NCBI GenBank assembly: GCA_031472005.1
Contig: PZJY01000009.1
Location: forward strand, 558,001 to 622,000
Direction: 5' to 3'
DNA from: Tetracladium setigerum
Lineage: Eukaryota > Ascomycota > Leotiomycetes > Helotiales
DNA length: 64,000 nucleotides
Part shown: piece after piece, positions 24,103 through 35,920 of the stretch
How the letters are laid out: each line of letters opens with the position of its first letter
Numbering within the stretch: the stretch's first letter is position 1
Translations under genes and position numbers: made by a program
Notes under the pieces: model-generated
Databases searched by the model: none
The model's input: only the letters and a program-made list of their open reading frames with translations
What the model was told of the DNA's origin: nothing

Positions 24103-25713
24103 GTTGCCCAATTAATGATTAAAAGAAGATAAGTGATGGGAGAAGCTGTCGGTTTCCTATGGCTATGCCGTGCCCGTAGGTGAATGTACTTTCGGTACAG
24201 ACCACTATTGCCGAGGGATACACAGGGCGACGAGAGGCAGTCGACGCAAACGAGTGACGCGAAGACTGAAAGACAGGTGAAGAGCAAGAGGTGAAAAGCA
24301 GAAGAAGTGAGCGGCGATAAGATACATAAATAACAAAAGGTCAGGGCCAGCACAGACAGCTCCCATGCTCGCTCATGGCTCCCATGTCCCCATGCCCCCA
24401 CCGAGTATCCCAGATGCCCCAAGGAATTAGCAGAAGCCGCTTGTGAAGAAGGGGATATTCGCTTGCAAGGGGGGGTCAAGAATGCAGGGGCGCTAATGGG
24501 TCAACGTCAACCTCGTATTATTCTCTTGATCCCGTCGTGGTGCATTATTGGCAGAGCCGGGGTGGTGGTGGCATGGCATCTAGAGTCGAGACGGCAGCCT
24601 CATGTTCCTCTTGGGTTTGCCGAGCAGCTCCTGAGTCGTCGGGACAAGGGGTAAATACCAGGACAGAAACAGGAACGAGGAACAGGAGTAGCGAGGGAGT
24701 GGCTTTTTTGGAGAAGAAAAAAGCCTCGAAATGCAACTCTTTCTGCTTCAGTTGAGAAATGCGGCGATGATGGTCCCAGTTGCGAAGCGAATGACTTGAT
24801 TAGTGCATATCAATTACTTCAATTGAGCTACTGCTGTCAGGCCTCTGGCCTCTTCCCACCACCGCTACCGCTACTCGGCATTATTGTCACAAGCCCTTGG
24901 AAGCCTTGGGGAATCGATAGAGAGAGTCTTTGTGAGGATAGAGAAAGCCCGAGAGTGTGAGTGAGAATCTGAGAGATAGCTCTTGCATCTTGCATATGCG
25001 AGAAAGTGTAAGTATGAGAAGCTGAGAGGTCGAGGGAGTAGCTCAGTGGTTGTGGTAGGTGGAGAAGTGGTGGGGATGGTGGTGAACAAGCTTTGAGAGC
25101 GTACAAAGGAGACGTTGTACACCACCACGAGCAAAGGTGGCCACCCAATTACTGAGGTGGTGTTATGTCAAGCGAAGCGAAAGCAGGGTCGCTGTCGAAG
25201 CCCGAGAGTTCAGACTAGGGCTGAATGAAGGAAAAGATCTGTCGGTGGGTCGAAGAACAAATCCCTCGAAAATGTCTATTTTCGAAAAGAAAAAGGGGAT
25301 TATTGATCCATCCAGCAGCCAAAGACTACCTCCGTAAGTAAGACTCGCATCCAGCCTAGAAGGAATCCAGCCCTAAAAGATACCGGGTATGCAGCCCGAT
25401 GAGGGTGTCAGATGCGGAGCGTCAATGGCCCGACAGGTAGTGGGTGGACCTGGTAGTGTACTGCACTATACAGTAGCGTGTGGGAACCCTGTGAATATCT
25501 ATCTGTGTGATTGACGGAGCATCGACCGAGCATCGACATGGATGGGGGAGAATAAGAATGGAGATGGAGACGGAGACGGAGAATGTGGATCGTAGAGGAT
25601 GGATGGATGTCTGATGATTAAGAATCATAAACTATCGAATTTGATGCAAGATTGCGGTGAAGTGAAGTCTTCCATGCAGAACGAGGGCATAATGAATGAA
25701 TGTGTGGTGGCCT

Positions 25714-25778
25714 GATGGATGATGGATGACGGATGTGGATGATGGATGATGGATGATGGATGATGGATGATGGATGTT
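25714..25778 (+). repeat. Heptanucleotide minisatellite (GATGGAT)n
   Basis: About nine units of GATGGAT run head to tail. One unit is changed to GACGGAT and one shortened to GTGGAT. The unit length of seven is not a multiple of three. It lies in the gene-poor region and is probably length-variable between strains. Confidence 0.9.
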
Positions 25779-28700
25779 GCTGTTGCATTTAATCTACTCA
25801 GCAGTACGTACATCTTGCGAGTGAGAAAGTGTGGAAAGGCGCGGACATCCCGTGAGGATGAGATGAAGAGATAATAATTGAGATATTAGGAGGTTGTGGT
25901 GTTGATACCCAAAGAGGTAAATAAACTCAAAGGCCATCCAGAAATGGTAAGCATCTTGTAGCGAAAAAAAAAAAAAAAAGGCTGAGAGAGACAGGCTCAG
26001 ACAGCACGTAGATCACCTGACCTGCACAGGTCCTGTAGATCTTACCGGACCGAGATGCCTCATTTAGAAGCTTTCGGAGTGTTTCATACGGGATGCTGAT
26101 TAACAATAACAGCAACGAAGACGAAATCCCAGAAATTAAGATTAAAATTAACCGCCCGAAGCCTTTCCCAATCTTGAATATGATACCGTACGGGAGGCAC
26201 AGCACTACTACTACTCCTGTATCAACGGGATATATCAACAATACGTACTGGATGTACATATCAACAGGACTATCGCTTGTCGACGACCTCATCTCTGACA
26301 CCATTCCAACATGAACATCGAATGATGACCGAGTAACCAACCGCTCACAGACAGACTCGGCATTATTATTTGCCTTTCTCAAGACAACTCAAGAGTGGGT
26401 GGGAACCAACCGCCCGATTATTTCTTACAATTGAAGCGCTCATAGGAAATCAATACGAAGCACATTCTTCTTTTCTCAGGATCTATCTGCAACTACCGAG
26501 CTGCATGCTTTTCTCTTCATGCTACTCTACAACTGGAATTTCAAGTACGAAAAAGGAATTGTTCTGATGTTGCACTACTCCACTCCTCGTACCAGCGGTG
26601 CAGCCAAAAGGAGGATGGAGAAGAAGCTCGCTCACCAAACAATAACAAGAAAACACAAGGAATAAACACACCACCCTTGGTTCACGCTTTTACACTTTTC
26701 TTCTTCTCTGTTCTTCTTCTTGCTGCTTGTCTCTCTTCTCTCCCCAAGGTCCGAGCAAGCAAATGGTCAAACCTTATCCTCACCATGTACTGTATACTGT
26801 TACATACTACATCCCTTAGGGCCCTACCCTACCCTAGCCTACATATGTCAATAAAACATGCCAGCTGTCACGCCATGTCAACACTGCACTAGCCCCTCGA
26901 CCACCGAAGTCCCAAGAAAGTCAGTCACGAAAAAGTATCGCAAGCACGCACGTCCTCCGTATTATTCTCTCTCCCTTCCAGAGTCATAGCAGCAGTCCGT
27001 CCATACATCAAAAAGTCCCTGACAGCAAGCAGCGATGAAATAATAATGTGGCTTCGGATTTGGTCCGCCCGCCGCCCGTTGGCAGGCAACTTCACCACCT
27101 CCATCACATCTTTTTTCCCCTTGGAGTTCTTGGGTCAGACCGTTTTGGGCGGCTACTACTTACTGTAGTTGCTGGGCATCAATCACATATGTTGTAGCAT
27201 CTTGGACGTTGTGGGAAGGGAGTGAGTGATTGATGCGCTTTAGGTCAGTGACAAGAGCTACTGAGGTGGTACCACCAACTGCTAACCCAACGCAGCCTCA
27301 CGCCACCCCCATCCGTGCTATCGCGATTCGATGCAATGTGATGTGATGCCCCCGTCCGAGAGCAAGAACTACTACTGCAGAGAAGGAGAGAAGGAGAAGC
27401 CCAAAGTAAGTCTTCGGCGGACAGTACATCCGAGTGTACCTATTGATTGTATTTATTGATTGTACTTTGATGTTGGGTGGTGAGTACATGAAGGATACAT
27501 CCATCCTGCAGCCTCGGCATGATCACGAACTGTTCAGCTGAAGGTGGTGAACAACTTGTGAGGCTGATTTTCTTTATACAACAAAGGATTGGCACTACTT
27601 CAGCAGTACTCCATAGGTCTCTCCGTAGGTTGGCGGAAGTCATTCATCCAGCTGGTGCTTTTGGCTGGTCTTGGCGATGTAGAGCTGAGTTGATTGAAAG
27701 GTAACACAACGTCAAGCCAGTGACGCTCACGGTCACGGTCCATGGTGAGGCCGTACTTGCTTGCAAAAGACGACATCCAGGCATTTCGATGGTTAGGTTC
27801 GCCTAGGAATTTCCAATACTGCTGCCGCCATGTTTCCAGAATACACTCATGGGTGGGTAAGAGTAGTCGGGAGAATATTGAATGAGCTCTCGCACTACTC
27901 CGCACTCATCATTGTATACAATACAAAACTATTTTCTCCAGGCGCCAGTACTCATTGCTGCTATACCAGGTCCCATCATGAGATATAGAGGGAATGACAG
28001 TCGCAGCAATATTGTTTCTATTGATTTACCGACTGATTGCCAGTTTCCACAGTCTTCAATCCACCTGTCTCTTGAGGGAGAAGGTAGCTTCCTTTTCGAC
28101 TCGACTACTTCACGACCAAAGAAAGAAATACAATGCTTCATCCTACTTACTGCAGCAATTCCTTTTTTTTTTACCAACAGGCAACATATCTCTACCATAC
28201 AATGAGGTAGTTACACAGCATTTTCTATCACAATATTGATCCGCACTTGAGTACTTGAGCACTCATAAAATTCCCTTCGATCGGCAGTTCGAATTCTACA
28301 AAAACAAAGAAATGTGCATGCATGCAACGAGGGAATGAGAATAGAATAAACCACGCCGATCCATTCTGCGTGGCCTATTCTGTACGGTTCATCATCCAAG
28401 TGACTGGTACAGTATCTGGTTCTGGTTCTACGGCAGAAAGCCGCCAATCAATACAGTAAAGTACATACATGAGCAAGCAGTAGTGGAACATCTGGCTGCG
28501 TGACTGCATCTCGTGAGAGCGAGAGAAGGAGAAGGAAGGAAGAATGATGATGATAATCCGTTGCACAGCATCAGCAACAGCAGTTATTGTGATTACGATT
28601 GTGGAATGTCCCGATTATCTGGCTTTGCAGTGCAGCAGCATCACTGTGAATATACCTAGGTACCTACCATACCGTCCACCCACCAATCCCAATGTAAGCG

Positions 28701-30064
28701 AGGTCAACTAGTGCATACAATTCAAGATATGAAAACGTCCTGCTTGGCAGGTATGTCGGTACAGGACGGGACGGGAAGGATCTATGTCGTTCTTGGGTAC
28801 CTACCTGACTGTACAGAAATAAGTACAGTTCCAATCATAGGTATACAGAAAAGGAAAATATCTCAAGCCCACTCTTCATCACACCTCCATTATTTTCATT
28901 TCCAATCTTACAATACTACATTTCGTATCGGTTATAATCTATATCCATCCCCATTCCCGACTGCAACCCTCTCACATCATAAAACACACTCCCACCACCT
29001 ACCTACCCGCATTCTCTCCCTCATCCCTCTCATCTAAACGACGGTACAGAATACGGTCCGAAGATACTTAGGTACTTACATCCGGTCACTCACCTCCAGT
29101 ATTCATTCGCAGCAGCCTGCCCCCTTTCCGCGCCTCTTTCTACGCCATTTCCATTCATCATTCCATGTCTCTCTCGCTTGCAAAATAATGTCATATTCAT
29201 ACGGAGATAGGTGTTGTTCAGTACCTTAATCTTCGATAACCCCCCTCTCTCTCCCTCTCCCATCCCGCCCGCCTGTCGTTCTCCATTTTCTTGTTTTCTT
29301 ATTCGACAATTCACTATTTCCGTCGTTTTGTACCTTCAGCCATTGGTAAGGCACTGTACTCTATATTCCATAATACCCCCCTATCTGTCGCTTTGTATGC
29401 CCTCTTCGGTTACAGTAGTAAGCCACCACCATCCCATCTCCTGCCATCCCATCCCATCCCGATCCCGTCATCCCATCCCTTTCCCCTTTCAACCATTTTC
29501 CATTTCCTTTTTCCTGGAACCGAAACTGAACCGAGTCACCATCCGCGAGGAGTACTCCGTACAAACCGTTTTAGAGGTTCCCCATGAAGGTCGATCATCT
29601 CCTTCTGGAAAGCTGAGTGTCTTGAATTAATTTAAAAACAAACCTCCCCCCAAAACAAAAACCACACACCCACAAATCCCACGTTTTTGTACTCCGTCCC
29701 TCTCTTTTTGTTTTCGGCATCTTCCGTACGTAAAGTGGGATCGGTGGGTATCCAGCCTATTTATTTCCACAAAAATGCATACGAGGAGGTATTTTTCTAC
29801 ATCATGGGTAGGATACGAAGTAGTAGTGCAGATGGATCTATGTTGGATGATTATTGGATGATTTCACCAGTACAACCATCACAGCCATCCAGCATCATCA
29901 TCTCTCTTCTCCATACTCCACACGTTATTGTAACACAACAGCACGCCCCTTTCGTCACATTGTCACACCAAAAAAACCCATACTCCAGATTCCAAACTCC
30001 CAAGGTTTCCCAAGATTTCTTCCCAAGCCACAAGACTGTGAAATTTCATTTTCAATCGTAATTT

Positions 30065-30260
30065 CCAGACGCCTCGCCAGACGCCAATCAGTCAAATCTC
30101 CAGACGCCAATCCAAATTCCCATCCGTCTCTCTCTGACACTCTCTGGTCCAAGGAATGCATATCCTAATCACCACCATTACAGTATCGCAAATCCTAATC
30201 ACCGATTCACCACCATTATCATCGCAAATCGCACATCGCAAATCGCAAATCCCCAGATTT
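30065..30260 (+). repeat. Cluster of short dispersed direct repeats
   Basis: CCAGACGCC occurs three times (30065, 30077, 30100), two of them continuing as CCAATC. Downstream, TCGCAAATCCTAATCACC-like and CACCACCATTA elements are each repeated, followed by four copies of ATCGCA between about 30230 and 30250. The cluster is not coding. Confidence 0.7.
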
Positions 30261-31500
30261 TTCCTAATATGGTGTGCAAATCCCGCTTCTTTCAAACATA
30301 ATTACCACCAAATGTTCAGAAGGGAAGGGATGGAGTACGAACCATTCGTTCTTTCTATAAAGTTTCTACTGCGTGAAATTTCTTGCTTTTACTGTTGCTG
30401 CGAGCAACTAACTTGTTTATTTTCCTGGCCTCCTCTCCTTCTTATGGTAATTGTATCTGCTCTCCATTGTACTGTATTGTACCTCTTCCCCGTTTTACCT
30501 CTCCGTACATATCTCATTCTTTTCTTCCAATTTTCACTTTTTCATCTTTCTGTGAAAGAACATTATAATTTTTACAATATGGTTTAACAGTATGTTGATT
30601 CTAGTTCATAAGCACTCACTTATCCATCCTATCTACCCCAAGTACCTTGCCCTCAAGTTCCTCAACCATAGCCGCCTTTCTCACCCATTACAGTACCACC
30701 CCTCTCTCTTTCCCGTCCCTCCCCTCCCCCTCTTCCTCCCTATATACTACCCCACCAAATTCCATACACCGTCGCGCGCGTGTGGGGAGGAAGGGACCTC
30801 GGGGAGGGAAGAGTTTGAAATGGAAGGGTACCTCCGTACCTCAAACAACGGTACCGAAAGATACTGTAACTTCAGGCAAAGCAATCCTTCGGGATTTTCG
30901 TATTATGCCTATTTTTGATTTCCATTTTCATTTCCACATTTTCTTCCTGACTTGACAAAACGATCGGCTGGGTCGGTTTATCCTATCTGTAGGGTCTTAT
31001 CGCTGACTGCTGTACACAGCCATCCCATTTTTATGTCATTCCATTCAATCTGTCCAACAATGTCCTATCCAATCCATCCCATTATTCCAAACCACCTGCC
31101 AACCTATCCATACAAAACAAGTACGGAGATACCGAACGCCATACCTGTACTGCTCGCTTAAAAGGTCAAAGCAAAGCAATGCAAAAGCAAGAGCAAGCAA
31201 AAGCAAAAGCAAGCCAGCGGAACTCACAGACTCCTCGCACATCTGACACTGACATACTCACAGACTCCCAAACTCATAGCTGACAGCGGTCCAAAATCCC
31301 CTACTCCCTAGGTACAGTACTCCGTGGTTTCCTAATACCCTCTTACGAGTACCTTTCTTAATCTTCACACTCTCAAAAAACCAAAATCCCCCCCCCCAAA
31401 AAACCAAAATGTCTCAAACCAGCTGCAAGATGCATGCCATCTCGCGCCTCCCAAATAACATTATTTATACTTTTGGGGGCTCTTTCATTCTTTCCTTCGG

Positions 31501-32520
31501 AGAAGCCTGATTCAGGTACACGGAACAGAAATATTGGCAAAAGAAAAGGAGAAAGGCTTGATGGCAAGAAGCCTTTTCTTTTGTGGAAGAAGGAAGCCTT
31601 TGTGGACGTGGAAGTAAGTCTGTGCTGGGTACTGTGCTATACTTAATCGGATTTTATTGGAATTTGTTAGGATGGTAAATAAAAGCCTCACCAAGGGATA
31701 ATTAAGCCTTCCGTTTTTTCTTGTAGTGGGAGAAGAAGAAGAAGAAGAAAGGGGTATACCCTCCATAGGGATAGATAGCTCCCTAGGTTTAAGTAGGGAG
31801 ATACATAGATGGACTTAGAAAGCTGATTCATTCAGGCTTCATCTCAAACCAAAAATCCAAAAAGTATAGGAACGGACAATTAAAAAGGGAAAAAAGTTTT
31901 AGCTTGAGGTTTCTACCCATAAAGTCTCTAAGATGTATATGTCCTGTCCAATAAAATCTGTGAGTAGTAAGTTTTATAGAGGGAAAGAATTGTACGCTGT
32001 GGCATGGTTTATTAGTCTTTCCTTATTATTGAATTTGTGAAAGTGGTTAGGAGTCGATGTCAGGATGGATAACCTGATCCAGGTACCGCAAAATGTGTAA
32101 ATCCGGATCCAAGGTCTAAGCAGATATAGACGGCAGAGAGAGATCCTAGAAAGAGAGAGAGACAGTGCAAATATTAGCCCAAAAGGCTTATTGAGAAGAA
32201 GCATTTCTGATGTGAAAGCCTGTGCCACGTACCATACCCCCGTGAGAATAAAGCCTCGTACAAGTACAATGAAAGTACCTTGGAAAACTCATCGAGATGA
32301 ATAGATGGATGTGGATGGGCCTATGGCGTAGCTGAGTGAGTCTGATTCAGGTGAAACCGGAATCCTTCCCATAATAAAGTAAACTACCTAGGTATGGAAC
32401 AGGAAAGAGAACGAAAAAGGAAGCTATTAACAAGAAAAAGTACTGGTTAAAAAAAAAGGCTTGATGGGATGGTGAAAGTCTGTGCTGTGTGCTATTGTAT
32501 ACGGAGTACGGATAGGCCGA
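31501..32520 (+). repeat. Diverged dispersed repeat, about three copies
   Basis: Copies near 31505-31640, 32175-32245 and 32340-32515 share ordered blocks. CTGATTCAGGT appears in two of them. AGGCTTGATGG (or AGGCTTATTG), GAAAGCCTGTGC (or GTCTGTGCTG) and a TATAC/CATAC end appear in all three. Spacing between blocks varies. The copies look like decayed remnants of one sequence, with no coding potential visible. Confidence 0.55.
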
Positions 32521-33103
32521 TGAAGCCTTTGGAAAGGAAAAGAGAGTGGTGGGATGTATCCTGGATAGATGGATAGTGGAAGATCTTACGTACGGTAATT
32601 TTGGGAGGCTTAACTCGTGAATCTCGACCTTGATGGGCATGGATAGATGGACATGGAGAAATTTGATTTGAAATTGCATTTGTGTTTGACAGATGAGAAG
32701 GAGAATGGGAACACGGTGGCGAGCTGTTGCTGTAGAAATGGGTGTACATAGTGTTTAGTTCGTACATTAAACCATCGAGTTTGTTTGTATAATAGATAAA
32801 AGATGGATTCTCTCTACTGTTTCTACTGTTTCTACTGTTCCGTGGAGGATTGATTTTGGCAAAACCTCCCTCTCTACCTTAAGAATGAGGGAGGAGGACT
32901 AAACACCTATAAACTCCATTGCATGCCTTCCATAAGTACGTCCCATCCAAACCTCCAACGCAATTTCCCCTTCCCTCAACAGCGCGCTCCCTTGACCACA
33001 AATCCAATCCAATCCAACCCAAACCAAACCGGAACTCCAACGCTCTTGGGAAAAAACACGCATCAACACCTCGATTGTTCACATTCATCCCCTATCCATC
33101 GAA

Positions 33104-34731
33104 TCACGGCTCCAAGTGAGACCACTCCGGAATAAGCTTGATCTGCGCCCACATGTACTTCTCTAGCTTCGTCGCACTCTTCGCATACGGCGTTGTTTCA
33201 TTATTGTATTTCCTGCAATTGTTGAACACCAGCTTCGCGTCCTTGATGAAATCTTCGGGAGTGGGATAATTATCCGCTTCAAGTTTGACTTCCATCGTGC
33301 TGAGATCCATGGGCTCCTTGATGACATCGTAGTAATCCGCTACGTCGTCTCTGCTGACTGGGTTTAAGAATGGCCATGCTGACTGGTGATTTTGGAGATC
33401 GTTAAGGAGATGCATGAGTATGCTATAATTGGGTCCGTGGCGGGGTTGTCGAGAAAGTTCGTCCATATCTGGAGACCAACCTGAGGCGCGGATGGCGGGG
33501 ATTGACATAGGATCGATCTTGCAGGCGCCGTTCTTCCATTCCTTGGGTGGTTGATGGATGACATGACTTTTGCTGAAGGCTCGTACTTTGGCGAGAACGG
33601 TCTCCTTCTGTTTGAGCAGCATCTTTCCTTGCTCGAGATATCGAACTCTGGGGAGCATGGTACACTGCATGATGGTTCCTCCTTCGTAATCCTTGATGTA
33701 TCCCATCCAGATGTGCTTCTCCAGAGTAATCTCTTTAGTGAAGCCTTGCTTTTTGAAGTATCCGATGGCGTAGTTGTCGGCATAGGTGAGGAAGTGCATA
33801 ACATCAGAAGAAGCCTTGACATAATCCTTCAAATGCGACATCAAATGTGCTCCATACCCCTTAACTTGCTGGTCCGAGGAAACGGCACAGAAGACGATCT
33901 CGGCAAACTTTCGACCCTTGAATGGTCGGTATGTGATACCACCAACCACCTCGAGGGGTTTCTTGACGATAGCCATGGATAAATGGGTTCGATCGTAGAC
34001 GAGACGGGCTATGTAGTCTTTCGGCATCTTGGGTAGTTGTTTCTGGAATATGCACTTCAATCCGGACAAAATGATCATGCTATCCTTCTTATTGTCATTA
34101 TTCACCACGCGGAATTCAATGCCGCCATTTCGTTCTTCAATTGCAGCCGGCTACACAAGGTCAGTTGACACCCTGAGATTATTATTAGGCATGGAATCGC
34201 TAACCTTCTCGGGATATGGGACATAAGTTCCAACCTTCGGCGCAGTTATCTCTTCGGCCTCATCTTCACTATTCGAGCTCTTGATTCGTTTGCTTTCAGA
34301 TGGCTCAGCTGGCTCTTCGGTAGCTTTGCGCTTCGAGGCTATGACAGATTAGTGAGGAGGAGGCTGACGAATGCGGCGCACTCACTATGTGTGATTGGAG
34401 CCATTACGACAATGGTATCTGGATCTTCGGATACTGTGCTTCTAGTTGTCCGGCGTTTGTGGCCTTCTCGAGGGACAGAAGAGAGATGTGTACTTCTTGC
34501 TGTTGCTTCCGTAACACTGCCCACGCCTTTGAATGCAAGCTGGCTCGGTCGATTCAAATCTGGGTCGCAACGCTGGGGGTTGTGTAATGTAGCTTCGGGA
34601 ACGTCTGCGGATCTATTTGGGAGCGGACTGCTGCTAAGAGGGCTACGGAGTTTCGCTCGTCGGGGAGTTGAAGGGTTGAAAGCCCAATAGGAACCTGGCT
34701 GGACAAATTCCAAATCGTCTGTTCTAGACAT
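33104..34731 (-). CDS. GCN5: GCN5 histone acetyltransferase (SAGA/ADA catalytic subunit)
   Basis: Exons 34731-34386, 34338-34205 and 34150-33104 give 508 aa. Introns of 47 and 54 nt use donors GTGAGT and GTTAGC. Residues 1-150 are a low-complexity, basic/acidic N-terminal extension with KRKATEE and SESKRIKSS. The GNAT domain follows. It includes FAEIVFCAVSSDQQVKGYG, which holds the catalytic Glu and the acetyl-CoA-binding Q-x-x-G-x-G motif, then NYAIGYFKKQGF. The C-terminal bromodomain (about residues 400-500) contains the ZA-loop YYDVIKEPMDLSTM and the acetyl-lysine-reading Asn in NNCRKYN. The enzyme acetylates histone H3 (and H2B) within SAGA and ADA complexes in the nucleus. Its partner ADA3/NGG1 is encoded about 20 kb away in this window. 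It is transcribed divergently from OST5 across about 640 bases. Confidence 0.97.
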
Positions 34732-35369
34732 ATTAGCATAAGTTCCAAGCTGGTAGAATATGTATGTTTTTGTTTTTGGGGATTAAGAATGAGAATGGAC
34801 ATTGCCCTGTCCTGCTGGTGATCACCTACTCTGCTCTTACAAAAGAAGTTAATTGAGGGGGATTGTTCCTGCGGGTTTGCTCTTGGGATGAGCGGAGAGG
34901 GGCGTTGCGTTGTCTGGGGGAGTTAGTGATGCGCCGGCTTGTTGCGATAACGAGTGTCGAGGAAGGTGAAAGTGAAGGTGAAAGAAATAGTTAGTTGCCT
35001 GGTGGTGGTGGCAGAAGTTAAAGTTGGAGTAGAAGGAGAAGTACAAGGAGATGTAGAAGTTGAAGTTGAAGTTGGAAGTAGTCGCGATCGCGAAATGCTG
35101 CAAGCAGTAAGGCGTCCTGTCCTCTTGGTTGCTAGGCTGCCTGTGGCTAGTGTGGCGGCGTCGGAGATCGGGGAAGAGCCCCAAATAACTTCCGGCTGGG
35201 GAACATTTCCAGAGGCCAAAGAAAGGCCAGGTCGCGAAAGCTGTACCATCACCACAACTCTGCCATTTCGTCTACCGCAGACTTCACAACACCACGAATT
35301 CTATATACTTCACAAAACCTACAACTTCCTTCCTCACCTTAAAGGCCTACAATCGGCCCCTCTCGCCTT
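34732..35369. promoter_or_regulatory. Divergent GCN5/OST5 promoter region
   Basis: The 638 bases between two divergent ATGs must hold the promoters of both genes. A GAAGTTGAAGT/GGTGAAAGTGAA purine-rich tract lies at about 34965-35085. No canonical TATA box is evident. The promoter role is inferred from gene orientation. Confidence 0.5.
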
Positions 35370-35762
35370 ATGGAGTCTCCTCTAAACACAGTCTGGGACA
35401 GTGCTGTCGGCTCTCCCTTCTTCCCCACGGTAGGAAAGGACAGTCAATTCTTCGTGGGCTTTACGCTGTTGAGTCTCGGTCTTCTCTTGACTGGTTTCTT
35501 TGGTCTGAGTATGTATCCCGGGGAGTCTGCAATCTAGAATTACCTTCTACTCTATAGTAGTCTAGAAAGCCGGTTGGACTAATGAACAACTCTTCTTCCT
35601 AGATCGCTCTGTCATCAATATCCCGCTCATTGGAATTCCAGCTTCGCTATCAGTCGCGTAAGTTACATTCCTTTTTCATTCACCTTATAACTTATGCAGT
35701 CTAATCTTTTCTGCAGATTCGGTGCCATTTACATGATCTGCGCCGTCGGTGTTTATGTTTAG
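35370..35762 (+). CDS. OST5: Oligosaccharyltransferase subunit Ost5 (TMEM258 family), 79 aa
   Basis: Exons 35370-35508, 35603-35657 and 35717-35762 join across introns of 94 and 59 nt (donors GTATGT and GTAAGT; acceptors TCCTAG and CTGCAG). The product is 79 aa, close to yeast Ost5 (86) and human TMEM258 (79). It has two membrane helices: FTLLSLGLLLTGFFGL (about residues 31-46) and LIGIPASLSVAFGAIYMICAV (about 54-75). It ends in VGVYV, and TMEM258 ends in VGIYV while yeast Ost5 ends in FGVYV. It is a structural subunit of the ER complex that transfers N-glycans to nascent proteins. The exons are too short to stand out on their own, so recognition rests on splicing. It ends 158 bases before RAD1. 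Confidence 0.9.
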
Positions 35763-35920
35763 AGATACCCATTCTTCGAAGCAAATTGTACAATAGTTGG
35801 AGCAAGAACCTCCTCATAAGAGCAAATCCAGTTTATACATACCTACCTTCCTACCTCCCTACCTTACCCAACCAAGCCAATTGATTCCCACATCCTTCCA
35901 CCTCATCGTCCAAACTCACC

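Larger units (their letters stand above)
24103..33103. other. Nine-kilobase gene-poor region
   Basis: I find no frame with domain-like sequence, credible ATG and splice signals. The region alternates pyrimidine-rich and purine-rich stretches. It is full of microsatellites, poly-A (25962-25978), poly-C (about 31387-31399), TACTCCGTA-type motifs and TACCTACC-type motifs. The part just left of 33103 is the 3' flank of GCN5, and the part just right of 24102 is the oxidase promoter. Non-coding transcripts, long UTRs or genes too short or diverged to see cannot be excluded. Confidence 0.45.

Noticed and set aside
25714..25778. Heptamer array considered as a CRISPR or protein-coding repeat
   Set aside because: Units are contiguous with no spacers, the organism is eukaryotic, and the 7-base period is not a codon multiple.
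25927..26382. Minus-strand frame of 151 codons with hydrophobic stretches resembling membrane helices
   Set aside because: It starts only at a TTG, includes a poly-Phe run from the poly-A tract, and has no splice or promoter context. It probably arises from skewed composition.
28262..28300. CAGTTCGAATTC considered as a tRNA T-loop
   Set aside because: No matching acceptor, D or anticodon stems could be folded around it. No tRNA is evident anywhere in the window.
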